Shown one piece after another: positions 8,192-15,662 of a stretch of 64,000 bases of DNA. A model generated the notes under the pieces. It made no database searches. It was not told the DNA's origin and worked only from the letters and a program-made list of their open reading frames with translations. This DNA comes from Actinomadura physcomitrii (lineage in GTDB: Bacteria; Actinomycetota; Actinomycetes; Streptosporangiales; Streptosporangiaceae). Location of the stretch: assembly GCF_008923205.2 (NCBI RefSeq), contig NZ_WBMS02000013.1, forward strand, positions 62,001-126,000, read 5' to 3'. The position numbers were made by a program, and so were the translations under genes. Position 1 is the first letter of the stretch. Every line of letters begins with the position of its first letter.

Positions 8192-8497
8192 TCAGCCCGC
8201 CCGGCGGTAGGACGCGCGGACCGCGAGCCGGTGCCGGAGCAGGCCGATGGCCTCCTCCAGGGTCGGCGCGGCGGCCTGCGCGCGCAGCCGCTGCCCGCCG
8301 AGCTCGGCGACGGCCCTGGCGAGGGCCGGCCTGGGCAGCGCCGGGTCGGCCACGATGCTCAGCGTGACCTGCACGGACGCGGCCCCAGTACCGTCCAGCG
8401 CCGCGCGGACGGCACGCTCGGCCTCCGTGCGCTGGGCGTCCGTGACCTCGCCCGAGGTGAGAAACCGGACCTCCGGTCGCTCGAGGGTCGCGTTCAT
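8192..8497 (-). CDS. HPF/RaiA-like (ribosome hibernation family) small protein
   Basis: A 101-residue protein resembling the N-terminal domain of actinobacterial sigma-54-modulation/HPF-RaiA proteins: VRFLTSGEVTDAQRTEAERAV, a Val/Thr-rich strand (ASVQVTLSIVADPALPRPAL), then RLRAQAAAPTLEEAIGLLRHRL. The ATG at 8497 follows GGGGGA. Relatives are often twice this length with a second domain, so this copy may be truncated or a short form. If functional it would bind ribosomes in slow growth. It lies next to a truncated PPOX gene; in mycobacteria an HPF-like and a PPOX-like dormancy gene are also neighbours, so both may be remnants of one stress operon. Confidence 0.55.
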   Translation of the reverse strand: MNATLERPEVRFLTSGEVTDAQRTEAERAVRAALDGTGAASVQVTLSIVADPALPRPALARAVAELGGQRLRAQAAAPTLEEAIGLLRHRLAVRASYRRAG

Positions 8498-8690
8498 GGT
8501 TCCCCCAGGATGGATCTCGGTGATGTTCCGGGAAGGGCCGGGCGCCGCGGGCGTCGCCGCGGTGCGCGGCGCCCTCTTGACAAGTGAACGCCGTCCCGGA
8601 ACCGGAGATCGCCCGCAGCGGACGAGAGCTTGGTCACCCGCCCGCGCTGTAAGGACCTGATCAGGCGTTATGCGGACGGTGAGGCGCACC

Positions 8691-8894
8691 TCACCCTCCT
8701 GGACGGGGTAGGTGGTCGCGTTCGAGGTGCCGCTCCTTGGCGCGCCCGGCGGCGGTGCTGATGAGGACGTCGTCGCCGTCGAGCCCGATCCACACCACCG
8801 TGTTGTGCAGCGAGCCGTCCGGACGGACGGTCGTCGCCCATCCCGGCAGCGGGCGGTTCAGCAGGTCCTTGGCCGCGTCGGGCAGCCTGCTCAT
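8691..8894 (-). pseudogene. Truncated PPOX-class flavin/F420 oxidoreductase
   Basis: The 67-residue frame begins as a pyridoxamine-5'-phosphate-oxidase-like protein (MSRLPDAAKDLLNRPLPGW, TTVRPDGSLHNTVVWIGLDGDD, VLISTAAGRAKERHLERD) and has a GAGGAGGACGTC ribosome binding site, but stops after HLPRPGG. The family normally continues for another 60-80 residues with the rest of the split barrel (SVSVFDPANPYRYVEVRG-type segment). The cofactor site therefore cannot be complete. I infer a 3' truncation; the following about 190 bases contain no recognisable continuation. Confidence 0.65.
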
Positions 8895-9437
8895 GACGTC
8901 CTCCTCGGGGGATGGCTTCCTGGCTCGCCGGTCGCCGACCCGCGGGCGCGCCGCCTGTTCCCGCCCCCTCGATATTCACCGAACGATGTGACCGCCGTCA
9001 TTTACGCGTCATACGATAGGCGCCGGAAAGCCGATGCCGATTGGCGGGCGCATGAGCGCGGAACGCCAGGCAATTCATGGGCCAACGGTGACTTCGCCGC
9101 CATGGAAATGACCTCCCGGTCAACGAGATCGTCACCCCGTCGCCACGTTCCGCACCCGGACGGCCACCGACGGCACTGGTCACGGGCCGTGGTCACGCTC
9201 CAAAACGGTGATCCGCGCCGTGCGGGCGCCGCCCGGTTCGATCCACGGGCCCGGCGGGAGTATCCTCACCCGCGCCGATCGGCGCACGGACCGTCCAGCC
9301 CGGGGCGTTTCTCACGCGGATGGGTCGTTTTGCGGAAGACGCGCTTTTTCATACTTCCCAAAAACGTGCTTCGATCCTCTAACATAGGGCGGTGCCGTTC
9401 CGCCCGAGAACTGACCCGTCGACTGGCTGGTGACCCC
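8895..9437 (+). other. Gene-poor spacer with an AT-richer promoter-like tract
   Basis: No convincing gene was found in this 540-base stretch; the open frames are Arg/Ser/Pro-rich. A locally AT-rich tract at 9335-9390 includes TAACAT (9380-9385) and probably holds the promoter of the XRE gene that follows. Confidence 0.4.
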
Positions 9438-10361
9438 TTGCCCCAGGATTCAGCCGCTTCCCTGCCTCCGGCCGAGGACGATCAGCCCGGCAGGCTGATC
9501 GACTACCCGCGGCGCGGCGGGCCCACGGTCCTGCGCATCCTGCTCGGCGCCCAGCTGCGCCGGCTGCGGGAGGAGCGCGGTATCTCCACCGAGCAGGCGG
9601 GCTACGAGATCCGCGGCTCGCACTCCAAGATCAGCCGGATGGAGCTGGGGCGCGTCGGGTTCAAGGAGCGCGACGTCTCCGACCTGCTGACGCTGTACGG
9701 CGTGAACGACCCGGCGGAGCGCGCGCCGCTGCTGGAGCTGGCCAAGGAGGCCAACACCCCGGGCTGGTGGCACCGCTACGGCGACGTCCTGCCGAGCTGG
9801 TTCGAGGTCTACCTCGGGCTGGAGGAGGCCGCGTCGCTGCTGCGCACCTACGAGCTGCAGTTCGTGCCGGGCCTGCTGCAGACCGAGGACTACGCGAAGG
9901 CCGTGGTGCGCCTCGGCTACTCCGACGCCTCCGACGAGGAGGTCGAGCGGCGCGTCCAGCTCCGCACGACCCGCCAGCGGCGGTTCACCTCGCCCGGCGC
10001 CCCGACGCTGTGGGCCGTGCTGGACGAGGCGGTCGTGCGCCGCCCGCTCGGCGGCCGCGACGTCATGCGCCGGCAGCTCGAGCACCTCATCGCGATGTCG
10101 GAGCTGCCGAACGTCACGCTGCAGATCGTGCCGTTCGGGGCGGGCGGGCACGCGGCGGCCGGCGGCCCGTTCACCATCCTGCGGTTCGCCGAGCCCGGCC
10201 TGTCCGACGTCGTCTACCTCGAGCAGCTGACCAGCGCCCTGTACCTGGACAAGCCGACCGACGTCGACACCTACATGCGCGCGATGAACAACCTGTGCAT
10301 CACCGCCGCGCGTCCCGACGACACGGGCCGGCTGCTCACCGGCATCCTGAAGGAGCTGTGA
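9438..10361 (+). CDS. XRE-family regulator with DUF5753 domain
   Basis: A 307-residue member of the large actinomycete helix-turn-helix/DUF5753 group. The HTH lies near residues 34-90 (LLGAQLRRLREERGISTEQA, GSHSKISRMELGRVGFKERD). The DUF5753 part follows, with WWHRYGDVLPSWFEVYLGLE, the LLQTEDYA segment and the C-terminal VVYLEQLTSALYLD. The start is a TTG (9438) because no ATG or GTG lies in frame before the HTH; GTC/CTG codons downstream are alternatives. Many such proteins sit beside a small DUF397 partner, but none is seen here, so this is an orphan. Role: DNA-binding regulator, targets unknown. Confidence 0.88.
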   Translation: MPQDSAASLPPAEDDQPGRLIDYPRRGGPTVLRILLGAQLRRLREERGISTEQAGYEIRGSHSKISRMELGRVGFKERDVSDLLTLYGVNDPAERAPLLELAKEANTPGWWHRYGDVLPSWFEVYLGLEEAASLLRTYELQFVPGLLQTEDYAKAVVRLGYSDASDEEVERRVQLRTTRQRRFTSPGAPTLWAVLDEAVVRRPLGGRDVMRRQLEHLIAMSELPNVTLQIVPFGAGGHAAAGGPFTILRFAEPGLSDVVYLEQLTSALYLDKPTDVDTYMRAMNNLCITAARPDDTGRLLTGILKEL

Positions 10362-10372
10362 GCGCGCGCTAG

Positions 10373-10831
10373 CTAGCGCGGCGGCCCGCCCGCGTCCGCC
10401 GCCTCGTCCAGGACGCGCTCATCGCGGCTGCGGCTCCCGCCGCGGAACTCCGCGATGACGTCCCCTTCCGGCACGCGCCGGACCGTCACGTCGTAGACGC
10501 CGCTGCGCCCGTACCGGGTGCGTTCGACGGCGGTCGCCTCCAGCACGTCGCCGGCCCGGGCCGGGGCGACGAACACGACGTCGGCGGACGCGGCGACCGT
10601 CACGGCGCCGTGGGTGTTGCACGCGTAGGCGAACGCCGAGTCGGCCAGCAGGAACAGGTAGCCGCCGTGGGCGATGCCGTGCCCGTTCACCATCGCCGGG
10701 GTGAGCGCCATGCGCAGGACGGCCCGTCCCGGCGCGATGCCGGTGACCTCCATCCCGAGGTCCTGGGCGACCTTGTCGCCCGCGTACATCGTCTCGGCGC
10801 ATCGCCGCGCCAACTCAGCCGGATCGCTCAC
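10373..10831 (-). CDS. paaI: PaaI-type hydroxyphenylacetyl-CoA thioesterase
   Basis: A 152-residue hotdog-fold thioesterase. The diagnostic motif is NGHGIAHGGYLFLLADSAFAYACN, with the HGG turn and catalytic Asp, followed by ASADVVFVAPARAGDVLEA. PaaI hydrolyses hydroxylated phenylacetyl-CoA esters and protects the CoA pool in phenylacetate breakdown; here no other paa gene is near, so the substrate is inferred from family only. The start is GTG at 10831, preceded after 7 bases by AGCGTA read in reverse (TACGCT), a leaderless -10. It converges on the XRE gene with an 11-base gap. Confidence 0.82.
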   Translation of the reverse strand: MSDPAELARRCAETMYAGDKVAQDLGMEVTGIAPGRAVLRMALTPAMVNGHGIAHGGYLFLLADSAFAYACNTHGAVTVAASADVVFVAPARAGDVLEATAVERTRYGRSGVYDVTVRRVPEGDVIAEFRGGSRSRDERVLDEAADAGGPPR

Positions 10832-10948
10832 CGTCCCCAGCGTAATGAGCGACAGGGCTTTGGGCCCCCGTCACGGGGAAGGTCATCCGGGGTTCGGGAG
10901 TTCACACAGGTGGCCGTTGCACGGCCGAACCGGATGGAGGAGGACTCG

Positions 10949-11350
10949 ATGCTGTACGGCAAGGAGCACGTCGCCCGCTACCAGGAGACCGACGGTGCGG
11001 AGGGGCACGACTGGCAGGGCACGGTCACGCTGCTGCTCACCACGACCGGACGGCGCAGCGGCAAGGAGTACACGACGCCGCTCATCTACCAGCCCGAAGG
11101 GGACGCCTACCTCGTCGTGGCGTCCAAGGGCGGCGCGGACGAGCCGCCGGAGTGGTACCTGAACCTGGAGGCGAACCCCGAGGTGAAGGTGCAGGTGAAG
11201 GGCGACCGGTTCACCGCGCGGGCGCGCACCGCGACGGCGGCGGAGAAGCCCGCGTTCTGGAAGAAGATGGCGGCGACGTGGCCCGCCTACGACGAGTACC
11301 AGCAGAAGACGGACCGCGAGATCCCCGTCGTCGTCCTCGAGCGGGTCTGA
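10949..11350 (+). CDS. Nitroreductase-family deazaflavin (F420)-dependent oxidoreductase
   Basis: A 133-residue Ddn-like split-barrel protein. Family marks are TVTLLLTTTGRRSGKEYTTP, YLVVASKGGADEPPEWYLNL, EVKVQVKGDRFTARA and the C-terminal YDEYQQKTDREIPVVVLER. It should bind F420 and reduce quinones or other small substrates. The ATG at 10949 follows GGAGGAGG; an ATG five codons upstream (10934) is less well placed. A much longer frame from 10610 runs antisense to paaI and is not real. It is monocistronic. Confidence 0.88.
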   Translation: MLYGKEHVARYQETDGAEGHDWQGTVTLLLTTTGRRSGKEYTTPLIYQPEGDAYLVVASKGGADEPPEWYLNLEANPEVKVQVKGDRFTARARTATAAEKPAFWKKMAATWPAYDEYQQKTDREIPVVVLERV

Positions 11351-11483
11351 CGCGGGCGGCGCCGGGCGCGGGCGCGAACCGCCCGGCCCGGCCGGTTCCC
11401 TTTCGCCGGGGCGCCGGGGCGTGTAGCGTCTGGTGGGAACATCCGTTCGACCGCCGTCCGTCCGAGGCCGCCGAGGTGCGAAG

Positions 11484-12632
11484 GTGCCGACGTCCCGCAG
11501 CGCCGATGAGCACGGCGCTGAGAAGCCCAGCGTCGCGAAGCGCGGTGTTGCCGAGCACGGCGCCGCCGCGCCCGGCACCGGCGACGGCGCCGCGGGCGAG
11601 GGCCCGCCGCCCCGGTTGCTGAAGCGCTGGGAACTCGGCACGGCGCGGACGCCCGAGGCCGTCGGCGCCGCGTCCGGCCGCCGGTGCTGGCGGGTCGGCA
11701 CGTCCGCCGGCCCGTTCCTCCTGAAGGAGTACGCCCCGGCCGAGCGCGGGCGCGTCCTCTTCCAGCACGAGGTGACGGGCGCGCTCGACGCCGCGGGGCT
11801 CCCCGTGCTCGCGCCGCTGCCCGCCCGGTCCGGACGGACGCTCGTCACCGCGTCCGGGCACGCCTACGCGCTGTACCCGTGGGTCGCCGGGCGACGGCGC
11901 GGCGGGCTCGAGCTGACCTTCCCGCAGTGCGAGGAGCTCGGCGGGCTGCTCGGCCGGCTGCACGCCGAGATGGACCGGATCACGCCGCCGATGCAGCAGA
12001 GCCTGCTCGTGCCGACGCCGCGCGCGGCGGACGCGGCGGCGGCCGTCGAGGCGATGCTGGAGGCCGTGCCCGCCGACGGCGGCGGCACCGACTTCGACGC
12101 GCTGACCGCGCGCAGGCTGCGGGAGCGGCGCGCGCTGCTCGCCGAGTTCGCCGGGCATCAGCCGCCGGAGATCGAGGTCAGCACGGTCGGCCACCTGCAC
12201 GGCGCGTTCCATGCGGAGCATCTGCGGTACGCGGGGGCGGGCAACGTCACGGCGGTGCTCGGCTGGGACGCGCTGACGACCGGGCCCGTCGCGGGCGAGG
12301 TCGTGCGGGCGGCGGCGCGGCTGTTCGCCTGCGAGGACGAGCGCGGGCTCGACCTGGACCGGGTGCAGGCGTTCGTGCGCGGGCACCGCGCGGCGTTCCC
12401 GCTGGACGCCGGGCAGATCCAGGCGGCGGTGCACCGCGAGTGGTGGGAGCGGCTGTGCGACGTCGCGCCGCTGCGGCACCGCTATCTCGGCGAGGAGGGC
12501 GCGGGCGGGCGCGGCGCGGCCGGGCTCGTGTCCTGGTGGTCGGCGCAGCTGGAGCACACGCTCGAGGTGTTCGCGGCGCCGTACACCGACGCCTTCGCCG
12601 AGGTGCCGGACGGCAGCCCCGCCTACGGCTGA
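11484..12632 (+). CDS. Phosphotransferase (aminoglycoside/choline kinase-like)
   Basis: About 382 residues with an APH/CotS-like kinase fold. After a low-complexity first 45 residues the N-lobe shows RRCWRVGTSAGPFLLKEYAP (Lys for ATP) and HEVTGALDAAGLPVLAPL. The C-lobe has YALYPWVAGRRRGG, ELGGLLGRLHAEMDRI and VSTVGHLHGAFHAEHL, where the usual Brenner H-x-D is replaced by HLHGAFHAEH; the following metal-binding aspartate is probably in VLGWDAL. Substrate unknown. GTG at 11484 is chosen because GAGG lies 7 bases upstream; GTG at 11433, four bases after a TAGCGT -10, is an alternative leaderless start. Confidence 0.72.
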   Translation: MPTSRSADEHGAEKPSVAKRGVAEHGAAAPGTGDGAAGEGPPPRLLKRWELGTARTPEAVGAASGRRCWRVGTSAGPFLLKEYAPAERGRVLFQHEVTGALDAAGLPVLAPLPARSGRTLVTASGHAYALYPWVAGRRRGGLELTFPQCEELGGLLGRLHAEMDRITPPMQQSLLVPTPRAADAAAAVEAMLEAVPADGGGTDFDALTARRLRERRALLAEFAGHQPPEIEVSTVGHLHGAFHAEHLRYAGAGNVTAVLGWDALTTGPVAGEVVRAAARLFACEDERGLDLDRVQAFVRGHRAAFPLDAGQIQAAVHREWWERLCDVAPLRHRYLGEEGAGGRGAAGLVSWWSAQLEHTLEVFAAPYTDAFAEVPDGSPAYG

Positions 12633-12781
12633 GACCCACCGCCACCGCCGCGCGAAAGGGCGCGCGGCGCCGCGATGAGCGGCCGCCGGCGGGTAAGGGC
12701 ATCCCGGGATGCGCGACGCGCGGCCGTGTGCCAGGCTTGTCCCGCACGATTATGTATCGAGCAGTCCAAAAGGAGCCGGAG

Positions 12782-13645
12782 ATGACGCAGATCGCAATGC
12801 TCGGCACCGGGATCATGGGCGCCGCGATGGCCCGGAACCTGCTGAAGAACGGCCACGGGGTCGCCGCCTGGAACCGCACCCGGGAACGCGCCGAGCCGCT
12901 CGCCGCCGACGGCGCCGCCGTCGCGGGCTCGCCCGCCGAGGCCGTCGCGGGCGCCGACGTCGTCATGACCATGCTGAACGACGGCGACACGGCGCTGGCC
13001 GTGATGGCCGAGGCCGCGCCCGCGCTGCGGGACGGGCAGGTCTGGGCGCAGATGGGCACGGTCGGCGTGGACGACGTCCCGCGGCTCGCCGCGTTCGCCG
13101 CCGAGCATGGCGCGACGTTCGTGGACTCCCCCGTACAGGGCACCAAGCAGCCCGCCGAGCAGGGCACGCTGATGGTCCTCGCGGCCGGGCCGCAGGACGC
13201 CCGCACGGTCCTCGGCCCGGTCTTCGACGCGATCGGCAGCAGGACCGTCTGGCTCGACGAGGACGGCGCGGGCGGCGCCGGAACCCGGCTGAAGCTGGCC
13301 GCGGTGAGCTACGCCATCTCGCTCACCTCCGTGATCGCCGAGTCCATCGCGCTGACCAAGGGGCTCGGGCTCGACCCGGCCCTGCTCGGCGAGGTCCTCA
13401 CCGGCGGCCCGCTCGACAACGCCTACCTGCAGATCAAGATGAAGGCGATGCTCGCCGACGACTTCACGACGAGCTTCGCCGTCCGCAACGCCGAGAAGAA
13501 CACCCGGCTGATCCACGACGCCGCCGCGTCGGCGGGCGTGCGCGTCGACGTCAACGACGCGGCGGGCGACCGGTTCCGCCGCGTGATCGAGCAGGGGCAC
13601 GGCGACGAGGACATGGCCGCGACCTACCGGGCGAGCTTCGGCTGA
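12782..13645 (+). CDS. NAD(P)-dependent beta-hydroxyacid dehydrogenase
   Basis: A 287-residue member of the 3-hydroxyisobutyrate/6-phosphogluconate dehydrogenase family. The Rossmann start is IAMLGTGIMGAAMARNLLKN, followed by AAWNRTRERAEPL. Later motifs are DSPVQGTKQPAEQGTLMVLA (substrate region) and GTRLKLAAVSYAISL with the catalytic lysine. It oxidises a short beta-hydroxyacid or reduces a semialdehyde; glyoxylate/succinic-semialdehyde-type activity is possible. The ATG at 12782 follows AAAGGAGCCGGAG, a strong ribosome binding site. Apparently monocistronic. Confidence 0.85.
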   Translation: MTQIAMLGTGIMGAAMARNLLKNGHGVAAWNRTRERAEPLAADGAAVAGSPAEAVAGADVVMTMLNDGDTALAVMAEAAPALRDGQVWAQMGTVGVDDVPRLAAFAAEHGATFVDSPVQGTKQPAEQGTLMVLAAGPQDARTVLGPVFDAIGSRTVWLDEDGAGGAGTRLKLAAVSYAISLTSVIAESIALTKGLGLDPALLGEVLTGGPLDNAYLQIKMKAMLADDFTTSFAVRNAEKNTRLIHDAAASAGVRVDVNDAAGDRFRRVIEQGHGDEDMAATYRASFG

Positions 13646-13708
13646 TCCGTCCGGGCCCGTGGGCGTGGCGGTGCGCGGCGGCGGCGGGAGCGGGGCGAGG
13701 ATGGTGGC

Positions 13709-14098
13709 ATGGAGGTACTGAGCAGCCGCATCCTGCTGCGCCCCGCCGACCTCGAGCGCAGTCAGAGGTTCTACCGCGACGTGCTCGGACTGGCGGTGTA
13801 CCGCGAGTTCGGGCCGCCCGACTCGCCCGGCGTCGTGTTCTTCCTCGGGCCCGGGTTCCTGGAGGTGTCGGGGCACGGGCCGGGCGGCGCCGGCCCGTCC
13901 CCGATGGTCTGGCTGCAGGTCCGCGACGTCCGGGCCGAGCACGAGCGGCTCGCGGCGGCGGGGGCGCGGGTCGTCCGCGAACCGCGCGAGGAGCCGTGGG
14001 GCCTGGTGGAGATGTGGCTCGAGGACCCGGACGGTGTGAAGATCGTCATCGTGGAGGTGCCGGAGGGGCATCCGCTGCGACGCGACCCGCGATCCTGA
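13709..14098 (+). CDS. VOC-family (glyoxalase/dioxygenase-like) protein
   Basis: A 129-residue single vicinal-oxygen-chelate module. It begins with SSRILLRPADLERSQRFYRD, then LGLAVYREFGPPDSPGVVFF, and ends with WGLVEMWLEDPDGVKIVIVE, the usual place of the metal-binding Glu. Such proteins act as glyoxalases, dioxygenases or drug-binding proteins; the activity here cannot be fixed. It is followed 11 bases later by a methyltransferase gene, with which it may share a transcript. Confidence 0.8.
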   Translation: MEVLSSRILLRPADLERSQRFYRDVLGLAVYREFGPPDSPGVVFFLGPGFLEVSGHGPGGAGPSPMVWLQVRDVRAEHERLAAAGARVVREPREEPWGLVEMWLEDPDGVKIVIVEVPEGHPLRRDPRS

Positions 14099-14109
14099 GC
14101 GAAGGTGCG

Positions 14110-14724
14110 ATGACCGAGACGCCTGCGGAGTACTGGAACCACAACACCCACTACCATCGCGTCGTGCTGCGCAACGTGCCGCGCGGCTGCGGCGAGGCGC
14201 TCGACGTCGGCTGCGGCGACGGCCTGCTCGCGCGCCGGCTCGCGCCGCGCGCCGGGCACGTCACCGGGCTCGACCGGTCGGCGGAGATGGTCGTCAGGGC
14301 GAAGACGCTGAGCGAGGGCGTCGGCAACGTCGACTTCGTCGAGGCGGGGCTGCTGGAGTACGACCTGCCGGAGCGGCACTACGACTTCGTGTGCTGCGTC
14401 GCCGCGATCCACCATATGGACTTCGCGGCCGGGCTGGCGGCGATGCGCGACGCGGTCCGGCCGGGCGGCGCGCTCGTCGTGATCGGCCTGGCGAACAACG
14501 CGGGCCTGAAGGACCTCATCTACAGCGCTGCGGGCGTGCCCGGGCACGTCCTGCACCGCCGGGTCCTGAAGCGCGGGTCCGCGGGCGAGCCGGGCGCGCC
14601 GCTCGCCGACCCCGACATGACCTGGGGCGAAGTGCGGGACGGGGCGCTGCGGCTGCTGCCGGGAGCGGTGTTCCGCCGGCATCTGCTCTGGCGGTACTCC
14701 ATCGTCTGGCACCGGGCGCGCTGA
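14110..14724 (+). CDS. SAM-dependent methyltransferase
   Basis: A 204-residue class I methyltransferase. SAM motif I is EALDVGCGDGLLARRLA, motif II lies around VTGLDRSAEMV, DFVEAGLLEYDLPERHYDF follows, and the post-motif region is VRPGGALVVIGLA. The C-terminus (DMTWGEVRDGALRLLPGAVF) resembles small actinobacterial methyltransferases of unknown substrate. The ATG at 14110 lies 11 bases after the VOC gene. Only about 70 bases separate its stop from the promoter of the four-gene operon downstream. Confidence 0.85.
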   Translation: MTETPAEYWNHNTHYHRVVLRNVPRGCGEALDVGCGDGLLARRLAPRAGHVTGLDRSAEMVVRAKTLSEGVGNVDFVEAGLLEYDLPERHYDFVCCVAAIHHMDFAAGLAAMRDAVRPGGALVVIGLANNAGLKDLIYSAAGVPGHVLHRRVLKRGSAGEPGAPLADPDMTWGEVRDGALRLLPGAVFRRHLLWRYSIVWHRAR

Positions 14725-14746
14725 CCGGGGACCACCGCCGCGAAAA

Positions 14747-14785
14747 CTGGAAAACGCTGGAACTGTCTGGAAGCTCCTGTACCGT
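14747..14785 (+). promoter_or_regulatory. Leaderless promoter with three 10-bp CTGGAA repeats
   Basis: Three direct repeats of CTGGAANNNN start (after one variant) at 14747, 14757 and 14767; the first reads CTGGAAAACG. With CTGGAA at 14757-14762 as -35 and TACCGT at 14780-14785 as -10 the spacer is exactly 17 bases, and the -10 ends 7 bases before the ATG at 14793. So the repeats overlap the -35 box on one helical face, the usual layout of a cooperative repressor or activator site. Confidence 0.6.
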
Positions 14786-14792
14786 CTGCCGC

Positions 14793-15662
14793 ATGCCCCC
14801 GTCCCCCGGCGTCCCGGCCCCCGACGCGCTGGAGGCGCGCATCGCCGAACTGCGCGCCGGCGTGCGCCGCGCCATGGCGGCCGGCGACCGGCGGGCGGCC
14901 CGCGCGCTGCGCGCCGACCTGCGCCGCGCCGAGCAGGAGTGGGACGCCGCCGTCCTCGGCGACGCCGATGAGCCCGGCGAACCCGACGCGCACGCGCCCG
15001 CCGAGGCGCCCGCGCCCGCCGGGAACCAGGGGCTCCGCGGGCTGCTGCCCGTCCGCGACCAGGTCCACCAGGCGCTGACGCTGCTCGGCGTGCCCGCCGC
15101 GCCAAAGCTCATCGGCTCGGTGTACGCGGCGTTCTTCCCCGGCGAGATCCCCGGGACACGGCTGACGAGCCTGCGCCGCGACGAGGAGCGCTCGTTCCGC
15201 ACCGCGCCCTACGCACGGCCCTACTACCTGTGCGCCGCGCTGACCGCCGACCTGCTCGCGCCCGCCCGCGGCCTGCTCACGGTGAGCACCTGGCCGCTGG
15301 AGCAGCGGATCGTCGGGCCGCTCAGCCCGCGCACCGACTTCCTCTCCTCCGCGATCCGCCTCGCCGAGCACGCCGGCCGCACGGCGCCCTCGCCGGACGC
15401 GCAGCGGCTGCTGTGGCGGTTCGCCTCCAACATTCCCGGTGCGGTCACCGGTACGGTCGGTACAGTCGATCCGGCCGTGCTCGCCGAGGCCGCCCGGGCC
15501 GAGCTGGACGTGCACCGGGAGCCCGACCGGCGGCGCCGCGCGTCGGCCGCCGGGCGAGCCCGGGCCCAGCTCGACGACGCGGAACGGCTGTTCGGCAGCC
15601 GGCTGCGGGCCCTGCAGGATTCCGCACGGCGACGTGCCAGCTCTGGAGAAACGGACCGATGA
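14793..15662 (+). CDS. Unknown protein, first gene of nuclease-helicase operon
   Basis: A 289-residue protein I cannot assign. Residues about 1-55 are a charged helical segment (LEARIAELRAGVRRAM, RALRADLRRAEQEWDAA), probably coiled coil, then an acidic/Pro-Ala linker. Residues about 80-160 (VRDQVHQALTLLGVPAAPKL, AAFFPGEIPGTRLTSLRRDE, TAPYARPYYLCAALTADL) have the alternation of a winged-helix domain and end with TWPLEQRIVGPLSPRTDF. The C-terminus is helical and basic. No signal peptide or membrane segment. The ATG lies 7 bases after a -10 box (leaderless) and its stop overlaps the next start (ATGA at 15659-15662), so it is translationally coupled to the nuclease. A DNA-binding or adaptor role is inferred. 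Confidence 0.82.
   Translation: MPPSPGVPAPDALEARIAELRAGVRRAMAAGDRRAARALRADLRRAEQEWDAAVLGDADEPGEPDAHAPAEAPAPAGNQGLRGLLPVRDQVHQALTLLGVPAAPKLIGSVYAAFFPGEIPGTRLTSLRRDEERSFRTAPYARPYYLCAALTADLLAPARGLLTVSTWPLEQRIVGPLSPRTDFLSSAIRLAEHAGRTAPSPDAQRLLWRFASNIPGAVTGTVGTVDPAVLAEAARAELDVHREPDRRRRASAAGRARAQLDDAERLFGSRLRALQDSARRRASSGETDR

Noticed and set aside
14747..14770. Short regularly spaced repeats as a CRISPR fragment
   Set aside because: The repeat unit is only 10 bases with no spacers and lies at a -35 box; no array or adaptation genes are present.
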